Positions 29,423 through 40,390 are shown, numbered from the stretch's first letter. The stretch: 64,000 nucleotides of DNA from Saprospiraceae bacterium (GCA_016708265.1 JADJGA010000003.1:310001-374000); one strand, 5' to 3'. Program-made: numbers and translations. The notes: generated by a model from the letters alone, not told the origin.

Positions 29423-29848
29423 ATGGATCATGTAGTATATCTTGATGCTAAATCAAAAGAACTAATGAAAATAACTCAGGGCACTAAATCGATGATCCTG
29501 AGAGGTGCTCAGGGCAGAAAACTTCCTTATGGCAGAGTTTTTGAAGGTGATATTTTATATTTTACTAATAATGATGGTTCAGGAATTATTCATTCTAAAG
29601 CTGAAGTAAAAAGTGTTATTAATTCTGAAAAACTGACTGTTGAAGAATCTTATGAACTTATCGAAAAAAACAAAGAACAGCTACAAACCGACAAATCCAT
29701 TTTGAATAGATTTGGTGGTAAAAGGTATTTAGTACTGATTTCAATTAAAAATTTTGAAATGATTGAAAACTTTACTTTTGACAGATCACAGTTTTCAAAT
29801 ATGGATGACTGGCTTTTGGTCGAAAAAATTGGAAATGTAATGTTTTAA
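29423..29848 (+). CDS. Conserved small protein, possibly PUA/ASCH-like
   Basis: 141 residues, no signal peptide. The visible pattern is a strand-helix N terminus (VVYLDAKSKELMKITQGTKSMILRG), then AQGRKLPYGRVFEGDILYF, then LTVEESYELIEKN and a strand GKRYLVLISI. The combination of RKLPYGRVxxGDxLYF with a later KxYLVLIxI resembles ASCH/PUA-like RNA-binding folds, which is an impression rather than a firm match. It is single-gene and divergent from the peptidase gene. Confidence 0.7.
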   Translation: MDHVVYLDAKSKELMKITQGTKSMILRGAQGRKLPYGRVFEGDILYFTNNDGSGIIHSKAEVKSVINSEKLTVEESYELIEKNKEQLQTDKSILNRFGGKRYLVLISIKNFEMIENFTFDRSQFSNMDDWLLVEKIGNVMF

Positions 29849-30036
29849 TTGGATCAGACATTTTTATTTTTTACCGAAAAATGAATGAATCTTTGAAATT
29901 CAGAATTGAAAAAAGACAATTTTTCCATATCTGTAATTTTTATGATGGTAGTTTAAATCCAAATTTAGTTTAAATTAAATATAATAATTTAACTTTGTAA
30001 ATGTTTTTAATTTAAGAAAATAATTAAAATTTTAAT

Positions 30037-30435
30037 ATGCAAATCAAAAGTTTATTTACCGGTTCCGGTTTAAAGAAGGTACTTTTTACAGCCTTGTTTG
30101 TAATTATTCTAATAATCGCAGGTTCTGTTTACTATAACTATTTTTTCACTTATAGTGAAGGTTATCGTGCAGGGCTTTTGCAGAAATTTTCCTATAAAGG
30201 TACAATTTTTAAAACTTACGAAGGAGAAATGATATTGAGTAGTGTTCAAAGCAATAAGAATGTTGCTATAGCTTCTGAAAAATTCATTTTTTCAGTAGCT
30301 GAAAAGGAGGTTGCTCAGAGACTTGATACTCTTCAGGGCAGAAATGTGATCCTGCATTACAAAGCAAAAAACGGAACATTACCATGGCGGGGAAATTCGT
30401 TATATATAGTTGATAGCGCCAAAGTTATAAAATAA
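30037..30435 (+). CDS. Conserved membrane-anchored protein
   Basis: 132 residues with one N-terminal membrane helix (about 13-33, VLFTALFVIILIIAGSVYY) and a periplasmic part containing the conserved-looking stretch YSEGYRAGLLQKFSYKGTIFKTYEGEM. I recall homologous small proteins of unknown role widespread in Bacteroidota, sometimes mislabelled as dehydrogenases. The SDR gene starts 33 bases later, so they may be co-transcribed. Confidence 0.8.
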   Translation: MQIKSLFTGSGLKKVLFTALFVIILIIAGSVYYNYFFTYSEGYRAGLLQKFSYKGTIFKTYEGEMILSSVQSNKNVAIASEKFIFSVAEKEVAQRLDTLQGRNVILHYKAKNGTLPWRGNSLYIVDSAKVIK

Positions 30436-30467
30436 TCCTTTGTTTTATTAATACAACACCATCTTTA

Positions 30468-31238
30468 ATGGCAGAAAAATTATACACATTAATAACCGGG
30501 GCCAGTTCCGGGATAGGCAGGGCATGTGCCTTTGCTCTTGCCAGGGAAGGGAAAAACCTTTTACTTGTTGCAAGGAGAAAAGACAGGCTGGAAGAAATTA
30601 AAAAAGATTTATCTTCGAAGTTCAGTTTAGATATAAAAGTATTTGGAACAGATCTGAGCATCGTCGAAAACATAAATTCCTTATTTGAAAAACTAAAAGG
30701 TCTTGATATTGACATACTGATAAACAATGCCGGCTTTGCTTTGGGCAAATCATCAATAGAAGACTATGACTGGAATGACTTCAACCAGATGATTGATGTA
30801 AATGTCAGGGCATTTACAAGAGTTGCCCAGCTTGCCATTCCTTTTATCAAAAAAACAAAAGGACACATAATAAATATCAGTTCTATAGCGGGTCTTGAAG
30901 CTTATGAAGGAGGATCGGTTTATTGCAGTACCAAGGCTTATGTGAAAATGATGAGCAAATCGATGCGTATCGACCTCGCAGGGACAGGTGTGAGAGTTAC
31001 TGACATAGCTCCGGGTGCTGCTGATACTGAGTTTTCGCTTGTCAGGTTCAAAGGAGATAAGGAAGTCGCTGATGCTGTGTATAAAAACTTTGTTCCTCTA
31101 TATGCTGAAGATATAGCTGAAACCATAGTCTTTGCTCTAAACAGGCCTCAATCAGTCAATCTGGAACAGATTGTAATTATGCCTACTGCACAGGCCGGTG
31201 CAACAAGGATACACAGAGAATTGAGAATGGAAAATTGA
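30468..31238 (+). CDS. Short-chain dehydrogenase (YdfG-like SDR)
   Basis: 256 residues, classical SDR. The cofactor motif TGASSGIG is at residues 10-17, with LVARRKDRL (Arg favouring NADP) after it. INNAGFALG is near 85, the catalytic Ser is in INISSIAG, and YCSTKAY gives Tyr151 and Lys155. The C-terminal half (APGAADTEFSLVRFKGD) resembles YdfG/3-hydroxy-acid dehydrogenases acting on serine, 3-hydroxypropionate or malonic semialdehyde. The exact substrate is not determined. Cytoplasmic. Confidence 0.88.
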   Translation: MAEKLYTLITGASSGIGRACAFALAREGKNLLLVARRKDRLEEIKKDLSSKFSLDIKVFGTDLSIVENINSLFEKLKGLDIDILINNAGFALGKSSIEDYDWNDFNQMIDVNVRAFTRVAQLAIPFIKKTKGHIINISSIAGLEAYEGGSVYCSTKAYVKMMSKSMRIDLAGTGVRVTDIAPGAADTEFSLVRFKGDKEVADAVYKNFVPLYAEDIAETIVFALNRPQSVNLEQIVIMPTAQAGATRIHRELRMEN

Positions 31239-31582
31239 TAGTTGAGAATTGATAGCTGAGAATTGAAAACAATCTAAAAGACAACAGAATATAAGTGAAA
31301 AATGGATTATTGGAATGATGTAATGGTTCATTTTTGGAATCGTGGATTATAGGAATATTGGAATGATGGATTATTGGATAAATGGTAAGTGAATTTTATT
31401 ACGGACTAAACCACAACCGAATAACTGACAACTGACAACGGATGAAAAGTGGAATATTGAATTGGGAAATATTACCCTGCTACTCTGTAACCATGTTGAC
31501 TTTTTACCAATAACAATTAACCATTGACAATTAATTCATAAACCATCATTCTTAAATCGTACCTCGTAAATTGTAAATCAAT
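31239..31582. other. Long low-complexity word-repeat spacer
   Basis: 344 bases of drifting short repeats: ATTGATAGTTGAGAATTGATAG, then a block of GGATTATTGGAATGATG-type words, ACTGACAACTGACAACG, CAATTAACCATTGACAATTAA and finally AAATCGTACCTCGTAAATTG. There is no open frame with coding character and no clear terminator. Its later part shares words, in inverted orientation, with the spacer at 43625-43803. Confidence 0.6.
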
Positions 31583-32191
31583 ATGCCTTATAAAAATATT
31601 ATTTTTGACTTTGGAGGGGTTTTAGTCGACTGGAACCCAAGATATGTTTACAGGGATTATTTCAACACCGAAAGTGAAATGGAGCACTTCCTTAAAAATA
31701 TTTGTACTGACGAATGGAATCTTGAACAGGATAGAGGCAGGTCAATGGCAGAAGGCACAGCTTTGCTTCAGCAGCAATTTCCGGAATACCAAGCGCTGAT
31801 TCAGGTTTTTTATGATAAATGGGAATTTATGCTCAAAAGTGATATTCCTGCAAATGTGGAATTGCTCTACAAACTAAAAGAAAGTTTTGATCTTTATGGC
31901 CTCACCAACTGGTCAGCAGAAACAATTTCCGTAGCCTATGAGAGATTTCAGTTTTTCAGCGAATTCAGGGGAATAGTGGTTTCTGGACAGGAAAAAATGG
32001 CAAAACCCGACAAAAGGATATTTGAGTTATTGCTTGACAGATACAGAATAGAGGCTTCAGAAACGATATTCATCGATGATAATATCATCAATATAAATGT
32101 AGCTAAAGAACTCGGACTTAATGCTGTTCACTGTGATTCTCCTGCAGGATTGAGGCAAAAACTGTCTGCTATCATTACATTACCACTTTAA
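31583..32191 (+). CDS. HAD-superfamily hydrolase
   Basis: 202 residues. Motif I is IIFDFGGVLVDWNP (nucleophile Asp9), motif II is GLTNWS near residue 110, motif III Lys is in KMAKPDKRIFE (about 137-147), and motif IV is IFIDDN near 163-167. The DFGG form of motif I and the helical cap place it with the YihX/haloacid-dehalogenase-like phosphatases, some of which act on sugar phosphates. It lies 49 bases before the photolyase gene in the same direction, possibly one operon. Confidence 0.9.
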   Translation: MPYKNIIFDFGGVLVDWNPRYVYRDYFNTESEMEHFLKNICTDEWNLEQDRGRSMAEGTALLQQQFPEYQALIQVFYDKWEFMLKSDIPANVELLYKLKESFDLYGLTNWSAETISVAYERFQFFSEFRGIVVSGQEKMAKPDKRIFELLLDRYRIEASETIFIDDNIININVAKELGLNAVHCDSPAGLRQKLSAIITLPL

Positions 32192-32240
32192 AGTCAGATA
32201 AAATAATTCCAGGCTTTAATGACAAAACCCATGAAATAAT

Positions 32241-33512
32241 ATGAATATATTCTGGTTCAGAAGAGATCTTCGTCTGGAGGACAATCATGCACTCTCGGCA
32301 TCTCTGGAAAGTGGACTGACTAAACCTATATTCATATTTGACAAAAACATTCTGAACGATCTTGAAAAAGATGATGCAAGGGTAAGTTTTATATACAAAA
32401 CGCTGAAGGTACTCAACATAAAACTACAGGAATTCGGCTCAGGAATCGAGATCTTTTTTGGTGATCCGGTAGAAATATTCAGGGATATTATAAAAAATGA
32501 AAAGCCTGCCTCTATTTACCTTAATGACGATTATGAACCTTATGCAATCCAAAGGGACAAGGCAATAGAACAGTTATCCGTGGAAAATAATGTCAGATTT
32601 TTCAGGCGCAAGGACCATGTGATATTTGAAAAGGATGAAATTCTAAAATCGGATGCCAAGCCTTTTCAGGTTTATACTGCCTACAAAAATAAATGGCTGT
32701 CCAGCTTTTCCGAAATAAAAGAATACGACAGCCAGTTGAAACTTGACAATCTTTTAAAATTAAAAAGCAAATTCCCGGAACTTGAACAAATCGGATTCCA
32801 CGAATCGTATATTTATGTAAAACCATATAGCTTCACAGGTCTGGAAAACTATCAGGATGTGAGGGATTTTCCTGCTTTGAATAAAACCTCTCACGCATCT
32901 GTGCATCTGCGATTCGGCACCCTTTCAGTAAGGCAGGCAGTAAAACAAGCTATGAACGTCAACCCTACCCTGCTAAATGAACTAATATGGAGAGAGTTTT
33001 TCATGCAAATACTTTATCATCATCCGAATGTTGAATTCGAAAGTTTCAATCCAAAATACAGAAACTTAGAATGGATCAATGATGAGCAAGATTATGAAAA
33101 ATGGCAAAAAGGAATGACAGGATATCCCCTTGTGGATGCAGGAATGAGAGAACTAAATGAGACCGGATATATGCACAACCGGGTTAGAATGATAACGGCA
33201 GGATTTCTGTGCAAACATCTGCTGATTGACTGGAAATGGGGAGAAAAGTATTTTGCCTCAAAACTGCTCGACTACGACCTGTCGGCAAATAACGGCAACT
33301 GGCAGTGGGCAGCAGGTACCGGCTGTGATGCAGCACCTTATTTTCGCATTTTCAATCCGGCATCTCAACAGGAAAAGTTCGATAAAAATAAGGAGTATAT
33401 CAAAAAATGGATTCCTGAATTTGGCACTCCTGATTATCCGGAACCGGTTATTGATCATAAATTTGGAAGGGAAAGAGCCCTGAGTGTTTTTTCAAAATCA
33501 ATTAAAAAATAA
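32241..33512 (+). CDS. phrB: Deoxyribodipyrimidine photolyase (cryptochrome/photolyase family)
   Basis: 423 residues. The N-terminal alpha/beta domain starts NIFWFRRDLRLEDNHAL and binds an antenna cofactor. The C-terminal FAD domain has RFGTLSVRQ, LIWREFFMQILYHHP, MRELNETGYMHNRVRM and DLSANNGNWQWAAGTGCD...YFRIFNP. These residues line the FAD and lesion pocket in class I CPD photolyases. It repairs UV-induced pyrimidine dimers using blue light. A photoprotective carotenoid operon lies 14 kb downstream, consistent with a light-exposed habitat. Confidence 0.95.
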   Translation: MNIFWFRRDLRLEDNHALSASLESGLTKPIFIFDKNILNDLEKDDARVSFIYKTLKVLNIKLQEFGSGIEIFFGDPVEIFRDIIKNEKPASIYLNDDYEPYAIQRDKAIEQLSVENNVRFFRRKDHVIFEKDEILKSDAKPFQVYTAYKNKWLSSFSEIKEYDSQLKLDNLLKLKSKFPELEQIGFHESYIYVKPYSFTGLENYQDVRDFPALNKTSHASVHLRFGTLSVRQAVKQAMNVNPTLLNELIWREFFMQILYHHPNVEFESFNPKYRNLEWINDEQDYEKWQKGMTGYPLVDAGMRELNETGYMHNRVRMITAGFLCKHLLIDWKWGEKYFASKLLDYDLSANNGNWQWAAGTGCDAAPYFRIFNPASQQEKFDKNKEYIKKWIPEFGTPDYPEPVIDHKFGRERALSVFSKSIKK

Positions 33513-33807
33513 ACTTTTGCTTTATTTTTTTCAAAAAAATACTATCTTAGCCTAAATAATGCACTATGTTAAAATTCCGGTAGTATTAACTAATCTAAGG
33601 ATTTTGGGTATTACATTGTTTAATTTTCATAATGACTCATATATACACTGTGCAGGTTTGATATATTAGTAATAGTCATGAAAATTATAAGGATGCTTAA
33701 AAGCTTTTTTTGTCATATTAAATTAAAATATATACCTATTAGTTTAATTTAAAATACTTTGCGACTTTGCTCCTGATATTCATCGGGCTTGTGTAAAATT
33801 AAATGAA

Positions 33808-34338
33808 ATGATGGAAACCAAGCTGGAAAATATACTCACTAATTCATACAAAGTAAAAATGATTTCCTATTTAAAATCACATCCTGAAGATTTTGAAGAA
33901 GCTATCAAACTTGCAATTGACGATAAACAGCCCTATTCCTGGAGAGCTGCCTGGTTATTGTGGAGTTGCATGGAGAAAAACGATCATAGGATAAATGTAT
34001 ACATCGAGCAAATTATCGATACATTACAATCAAAAAACGATAATCAACAGAGAGAATTACTGATGATTCTGCAGAGAATGAAATTAAGTGATGATTACAC
34101 AGGAAAATTATTCGACATATGTGTTAATATTTGGGAGAAAACCGCAAAACAAGCATCTGTTAGATATAATGCATTTAAGCTAATAGTAAAAATTGTCAAA
34201 AATAATCCTGAATTATTGCATGAAGTTAAATTGTTTATTGAGCCACATTACATGGATCCTCTGTCAGATACTGTTAAAAAAATTATTGTTAAAATGATCA
34301 GGAACCTAAAAATAACTGATATCAGAATGTTTGATTAA
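33808..34338 (+). CDS. HEAT-like helical protein of unknown function
   Basis: 176 residues, nearly all predicted helical, with no signal peptide. Segments such as PYSWRAAWLLWSCMEKNDHRI and ASVRYNAFKLIVKIVKNNPEL have the two-helix spacing of HEAT/DNA-alkylation-repair-like solenoids. Homologous short proteins are common in Bacteroidota without known function. The 295-base region before it (33513-33807) holds only AT-rich sequence, including a TTTGCGACTTTGC word like that in the other low-complexity spacers. Confidence 0.7.
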   Translation: MMETKLENILTNSYKVKMISYLKSHPEDFEEAIKLAIDDKQPYSWRAAWLLWSCMEKNDHRINVYIEQIIDTLQSKNDNQQRELLMILQRMKLSDDYTGKLFDICVNIWEKTAKQASVRYNAFKLIVKIVKNNPELLHEVKLFIEPHYMDPLSDTVKKIIVKMIRNLKITDIRMFD

Positions 34339-34512
34339 TTTGTCAATAGAAGTTGAGGATTATGCAAAAATATGTTTTTAAACAAATTCCGACAGAAAAG
34401 AAAGAATTAACTACCACAATATCAATTTTTTCCTTAAATTTGTTAGATTAATTTTTATTAAAATTTTATAGTATCCAAAATGGTTTAATCCGGAACTGAG
34501 ATTTCGAATAAA

Positions 34513-37500
34513 ATGATGAAAATCAGCATTTTATATTTTTTGCTTTTTTTGTCAGTTAATACTTTAGCTCAAAGTTCCCCATGTTTTGAAATTCTAAACC
34601 TTCCTGATACTATACATGTTTGCAAAAACACTCAAATTCAGTTTAATCCTACACTCGATAATGTAGGGACAATAATTCCCCTCGACACTACCTGGTCACC
34701 TTCTACAGGTCTTGACAATCCGGATATCATCAATCCAACCGCAAGTTTGGGCACAATTTCCCAGCAATACAATCTTGTTGTAGAAGGCCTTACAGATTTA
34801 AATCTGATTGAGAACTGGGATTTTAGTCTTGGTACAACAGGTTTTATTACGAGTTATATCGAAGGTTTTGGTTCCAGTGGACTGGTGCCTGAGGGAACAT
34901 TTGCAGTTGTATCCAATCCATCCCTGGTGCATCCCAATTTTGCAAGTTTTTATGACCATACATACGGAAACAGTGCCGGCAGCATGATGGTTGTAAATGG
35001 ATCCGGAACTGCAAATACAATAGTATGGCTTCAGGATATAATTGTAAAGCCTGATACATGGTATGATTTTTCGGCATGGGCAGCTACATGTGTATCTCAA
35101 AGTCCAGCTTTGCTTCAATTCAGTATAAACAGTGTTTTACTGGACACTCCCTTCCAGTTGCCAAATACAACTGGTAACTGGGTAAATTTCCATTCCAAAT
35201 GGTACAGTGGATCAAATGTAAATGCAGAGATATCCATAGTGGACCAGCAAACCATTTTAGGTGGAAATGATTTTGCAATTGATGATCTGCGGTTCAGAGA
35301 AATATGCAAAGCTACAGACTCTGTCTTTGTTCATGTCATCGATCTGCAGCCGGAATTTCATTATGATTCAATTCCCGGATGTACCTCCGACCAGATCAAT
35401 TTTACTTTTGTAAATGAGGGAGGAGATTTTCCTGAAGAATTCATTTGGGATTTCGGAGACGGAACTACTTCAAATGAGTTAAATCCTGTTCATATATTTT
35501 CACCCAAAGGTTTGTATGAAGTGACCATGACTATAAGAAAAGGTGATTGTATAGAAACCTATTCATTAGAAATAAACACTGCCGATTTTATCAAACAGGT
35601 CGATGCATTTATCTCACAGGACAAAAATGTTGCCTGTATTAATGAATCAATAAGTTTTTATTCGCTTGGCCAGGGAAATTATCCGCTGGAATTCTTCTGG
35701 GATTTTGGAGACGGAAATACATCAGAGGATTTTGAAATAGTGCATACTTATGAAAATCCGGGTTACTATACAGTTACACACATAGTTACTGACAATTATG
35801 CCTGTTCTGACACCACACAGGTTGATATAGAGGTCATTTCTCCTCCTCAAATAATTCCCGTACCTGATCAAAAATTGTGCTTTGGTGAATCAACAGTTGT
35901 TGATCTGACTCATATTGACGACATTATTGTTTGGTATGATGGTAGTAAAACCAAAATCAGAACTTTTTCAATCAGCGGCAAATACAGCTATACGATTATT
36001 AATGGAATTAATTGTTACAGCATAGATACTTTTGAGGTTAAAATAAATAAAGAACCTCAAAAAAATAATTTTGAAGGAAAGATTTGTGAAGGAGCATCAT
36101 ACGATTTCTTTGGAGACATTTATGACAAACCAGGTACCTATGCAGACACCTTAAGATCATTTCAGGGATGTGATTCAATATATTATGTATTGAATCTTAC
36201 TTTTACCCCACCTGTGTCTGCAACTATAGGCACAGATAAAAACCAGATTTGCATTGGAGAATCTATTGATTTTGAATCACATGCATCAGGATCCTATCCA
36301 TTTACCTATTTATGGGAATTCGGGGATGGCAGTATTTCAAATGAACAGAATCCAGAATATACTTATAAAAAACCCGGGAAATTTATTGTTAAACATATCA
36401 TAGCAGATAAATATCTTTGTTCAGATTCACTTTTTACAAGTATTGAAGTAATGTCTTACCCTGTAATTGTTCCGATACCTGATTATTTTCTGTGCTTTCC
36501 GGAAAAGGCAGATATCATTATAAGTCCCGGTAATGCAACAATACAATGGAACGATGGAAATGCTGATTCTTTAAGAATTCTGCCAACATCGGGAACTTTC
36601 AGTTATACATTAATTAATGAATTTAACTGTTCAGTATCCGATACTTTTTCTGTTTTCATTTCAGCTCCGGCATCACATCAGATTATAGAAAAGGTTTTGT
36701 GCAAATATGAAAAATTCATTTTCCTTAACAAAACCTATGAAATACCCGGAGTCTATTTTGATACAGTGTTTACAAAACTTGATTGTGATTCAATAGCTTA
36801 TACTATTAAGATAAGCAGATTTATTTCAGCATCAGCAGCATCTGATAAAAAATTTATTTGCCTCGGAGATACTGTTAATTTCTACTCAAATGATACAGGG
36901 ATTGATCCTTTGCAGTTTGAATGGATTTTTGGTGAAGGTGATAGATCAATTATTAAAAATACTTCATATAAGTTTAAAAAACCAGGGAAACACACTGTTA
37001 TCCACATAGTTACGGATAACAACTCCTGTTCTGATACTGCAAAACTGGAAATTGAAGTATATGATTTACCTAAGATCACTCAAATTTCAGACCAGTTTGG
37101 ATGTTTCGAAGAATTAATCCAGGTTGATGTTAAAAGTAATAATTATGATGTTATCTGGAGTGATGGATGCACTTTTAAAATCAGAGATATTTCTAAACCG
37201 GGAACTTATATCTATACATTGACAGATGCTATCGGATGTAAGTCATCAGATACTTTTTTGATCACTAAATCTCCTGTACCTCTGTCTATAAAAATGGAAA
37301 AAACTTTATGTAAATATGAAGATTTCAGTTTTCTTGATAAAGTGTATAAAAATACCGGAACTTATTCGGATACAATATTTTCAGTAAAAAACTGCGATTC
37401 TGTTTATTATGATATCTCAATACTTCAATATCCGGAAGTCCCGATTGAAATCAGCGGAATAACCTGAATATGCGAAGGAGAAAAAACAACTATCAATTTC

Positions 37501-38160
37501 ATCAGCCAGCATCACGATATTATCGTAAATGGCATTATAATTCAGAATAAATTTGAGGTGTCAGAAAGCGGAAATTATTATGTAACAGCTAAAGATAAAT
37601 ATGGATGTCCTGACAGCCTGGAATTCAATATTGAAAAATATCCATCACCGGAAATTTATACTGAAGACATCATAGACGAACCATTTATTAAGGATAAGCC
37701 ACTGAATGTCAGATACAATGGAAATATAATTCAATATGACTGGCAACCTGCAACCGGACTTGACTGCTATGACTGCGATGTCCCAAAAATCATTTCTAAA
37801 TGGGAAGGAATTTACAATATAATGGTTGTAAGTGATCATGGCTGTGAAGCAGAAGAAGATCTTAAAATATCCTACAGAAAACTATCAGTATACATTCCCA
37901 ATGTTATCTACGGCTGTGCTAATAATCCAAATAATGAAGTTTTCCTCCTCCAAACAAACATAGATGTAAATTATGATTTGATGATATTTGACCGCTGGGG
38001 AGAAAAATTATTTGCTGCCGAAAACTTGAGATCTAATGATTTCACCGCTGCATGGAGACCCGGAAAAAAGTACAATCCGGGAGTATTCGTGTGGGTGATT
38101 AAGTACGAATTTGAAGGAGAATCCAAAACACTTGCTGGAGATATCACTTTATTGCAATAA
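34513..38160 (+). CDS. PKD-repeat surface protein with T9SS type B C-terminal domain, one in-frame stop
   Basis: A signal peptide (MMKISILYFLLFLSVNTLAQ) starts a frame of 1215 codons, interrupted only by TGA at 37465-37467; the frame resumes immediately with ICEGEKTTINF. An N-terminal carbohydrate-binding-like beta region (about 90-260) is followed by four PKD domains (FIWDFGDGTTS, FFWDFGDGNTS, YLWEFGDGSIS, FEWIFGEGDRS). The last three head composite modules of about 204 residues that end in a CDSxxY segment. The C terminus (YDLMIFDRWGEKLF...GVFVWVIKYEF...LAGDITLLQ) is the gliding-motility-associated type B sorting domain, usually handled with PorP/SprF partners. Without read-through the product would lack the sorting signal. 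Confidence 0.85.
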
Positions 38161-38516
38161 AAATAAAGCTAAAAAATATTTTCTTCTTAAAAAAAGCATT
38201 TACAACCTTATTATTTCAAATTCTACAAAACCTTAGCTTTCATAGTTTTGATTTTTTTTAAATCAACTTATACTATCGCAGTTTGTAAGTACTTAGGCAG
38301 GTTGGCTTTTAAAATATCTTATACAAATCAAGGAAAATTACCTTATAGGAAATGGGAAAATTTGCCACTAATGCAGGAATCAAAAAATATTCGGGAATTC
38401 GTGGCTAAAATCAAAATAATTTGGAAATAATAATAATTGAAAACGTGGTTAATATGCCTTTTTTGTTATATTTTTGTATAAAATCTATTGGTCCAATTTT
38501 CTTAAACTTTTTACCT
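38161..38516. other. Spacer before the first FG-GAP gene
   Basis: 356 bases with no convincing gene. From about 38308 it is nearly identical to 40587-40797 and is part of the duplicated unit. It contains AATATTCGGGAATTCGTGGC, close to a short palindromic word often seen in intergenic DNA of this phylum. Confidence 0.5.
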
Positions 38517-40271
38517 ATGAAAAATCAAATACTTATTTCCGTAAAAATTGTATTTTTTTTACTTTCTGCAGTGGTAATACTGATGGAATCAAGCACAACT
38601 ATTTCCGGACAATGTCAGAATACATATAAATATCCATCTTCTGATATCGAAGCATCAAAATTTAGTGATACTGTTTTGATAGCTACAGACCAATATGCAG
38701 GGGAATACTTTGTGATAAAAAACCTTGTTCTTAATAAAACCTACCAGTTTACATCCTCAAATACAAATGATTATATAACTGTCCGAGATATCATAAGCGG
38801 AGCCCTGCTCAGCCACGGAAGTACACCACACAATCATAGTGTGGGTTCTGGTCCTGATATCGTGCAGGTGCATATCAACCTAAGTTCTCCTCCATGCGGT
38901 TCTCAGAATGAAAGCAGGACAACAAAGGCCATTTGTACAAACTGTCCGGTTATACCACCAATGGTAGGTGTCAATAACCCCAGTATGCAGGCTACTCTTG
39001 ATGTTGGAGGTGAGATAAGAGTAGGTGACTCTGGCAGAAACCCTGTGGCCGGTATGATCCGGTGGAATGATGATGCACAGGATTTTGAAGGCTACGATGG
39101 CAGTAAGTGGCTTTCACTCACGAAAAGTAACATCCCCGGTCAGTTTGGAAAACCTAAGCCCTCAGAATTAATTGAAGATCAGAAAATTACCGCTTCAGAT
39201 GGAGGTACCGATGACTATTTTGGTACCTCAGTATCCATCTCCGGGGATTATGCCATCATAGGAGCAGATCATGATAATGCAATTCAAGGCTCAGCTTATA
39301 TTTTCAATCGCAATGGTACCTCATGGATTCAACAGGCTAAGCTGACCTCTTCTGACGGGGCAGCAGGCGATTATTTTGGAGCGTCTGTATCGATCTCAGG
39401 GGACTATGCAGTCATAGGAGCTAAATATGATGATATAGGCAGCAATCCTACCCAGGGATCAGCTTATATTTTCAATCGCAGTGGTACCTCATGGATAGAA
39501 CAGGCTAAGCTGACCGCTTCTGACGGAGCAGCAGGCGATGTGTTTGGTCATTCAGTGTCCATCTCGGGCGACTATGCAGTCATAGGCGCTGATGGTGATG
39601 ATGTAGGCAGCAATACTGACCAGGGCTCAGCTTATATTTTCAATCGCAGTGGAACTGCTTGGACCGAACAGGCTAAACTTACTGCTTCTGACGGGACAGA
39701 TACCGATTATTTTGGCAATTCCGTATCAATCTCGGGTGACTATGCAGTAATAGGAGCTTATAATAGCTATTCTACAAATGGATCAGCTTATGTTTTCAAA
39801 CGCAGTGGTACCTCATGGACTCAAAAGGCTAAGCTGACCGCTTCTGACGGAGCAGCAGGCGATGTGTTTGGTCGTTCAGTATCCATCTCCGGGGATTATG
39901 CAGTCATAGGAGCTTCTGAATCAGCCTATATCTTCAATCGCAGTGGTATCCCTTGGACTCAACAAGCTAAACTAACTGCTTTCGATGGAGTGGGTGGTGA
40001 TGGGTTTGGCAATTCAGTATCCATCTTTGGGGACTATGCAATCATTGGAGCTTTTAATAGCTATTCTAGAAAGGGGTCAGCTCATATTTTCCATCGCAGT
40101 GGTACCTCATGGACTCAACAGGCTAACCTAACTGCTTCTGACGGGGTTGCTTTTGATCATTTTGGTTATTCAGTATCCATCTATGGGGACTATGTTATCA
40201 TAGGAGCTGATTGGGATGATATTGGCAGTAATACATTCCAGGGCTCAGCTTATATAATGGAAAAGAAGTGA
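38517..40271 (+). CDS. Secreted FG-GAP repeat protein, copy 1
   Basis: 584 residues from ATG 38517, chosen because it gives a signal peptide (MKNQILISVKIVFFLLSAVV). An N-terminal domain of about 200 residues (DYITVRDIISGALLSHGS, MQATLDVGGEIRVGD) is followed by seven repeats of about 50 residues of the form FGxSVSISGDYAVIGA...GSAYIFNRSGTSWTQQAKLTASDG, an integrin-alpha-like FG-GAP propeller. The frame ends right after the seventh repeat with MEKK, so no T9SS sorting domain is visible. It is probably exported; calcium or adhesion roles are inferred from the fold only. A paralogue lies immediately downstream. Confidence 0.88.
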   Translation: MKNQILISVKIVFFLLSAVVILMESSTTISGQCQNTYKYPSSDIEASKFSDTVLIATDQYAGEYFVIKNLVLNKTYQFTSSNTNDYITVRDIISGALLSHGSTPHNHSVGSGPDIVQVHINLSSPPCGSQNESRTTKAICTNCPVIPPMVGVNNPSMQATLDVGGEIRVGDSGRNPVAGMIRWNDDAQDFEGYDGSKWLSLTKSNIPGQFGKPKPSELIEDQKITASDGGTDDYFGTSVSISGDYAIIGADHDNAIQGSAYIFNRNGTSWIQQAKLTSSDGAAGDYFGASVSISGDYAVIGAKYDDIGSNPTQGSAYIFNRSGTSWIEQAKLTASDGAAGDVFGHSVSISGDYAVIGADGDDVGSNTDQGSAYIFNRSGTAWTEQAKLTASDGTDTDYFGNSVSISGDYAVIGAYNSYSTNGSAYVFKRSGTSWTQKAKLTASDGAAGDVFGRSVSISGDYAVIGASESAYIFNRSGIPWTQQAKLTAFDGVGGDGFGNSVSIFGDYAIIGAFNSYSRKGSAHIFHRSGTSWTQQANLTASDGVAFDHFGYSVSIYGDYVIIGADWDDIGSNTFQGSAYIMEKK

Positions 40272-40317
40272 AAGCTATTCAGGAGTTGAAATGATCAGGA
40301 GTTTGTATGAATTTAAG

Positions 40318-40344
40318 AAATGACCTCTTAATAACAGGTCGTTT
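40318..40344 (+). terminator. Terminator of FG-GAP copy 1
   Basis: Stem AAATGACCT/AGGTCGTTT with one T-G wobble and a 9-base loop. An identical hairpin follows copy 2 at 42650. Confidence 0.6.
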
Positions 40345-40390
40345 TATAAGTTCAATAATAATGATTTTACCCTAAATACTTAAAGGGAAG

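Noticed and set aside
37465..37467. Selenocysteine or recoded TGA in the PKD protein
   Set aside because: No selenocysteine element is visible, the position is not a conserved Cys, and other genes in the window use TGA as a normal stop.
38248..38430. A 60-codon frame upstream of FG-GAP copy 1
   Set aside because: The corresponding stretch before copy 2 does not keep the frame, and the sequence looks intergenic.
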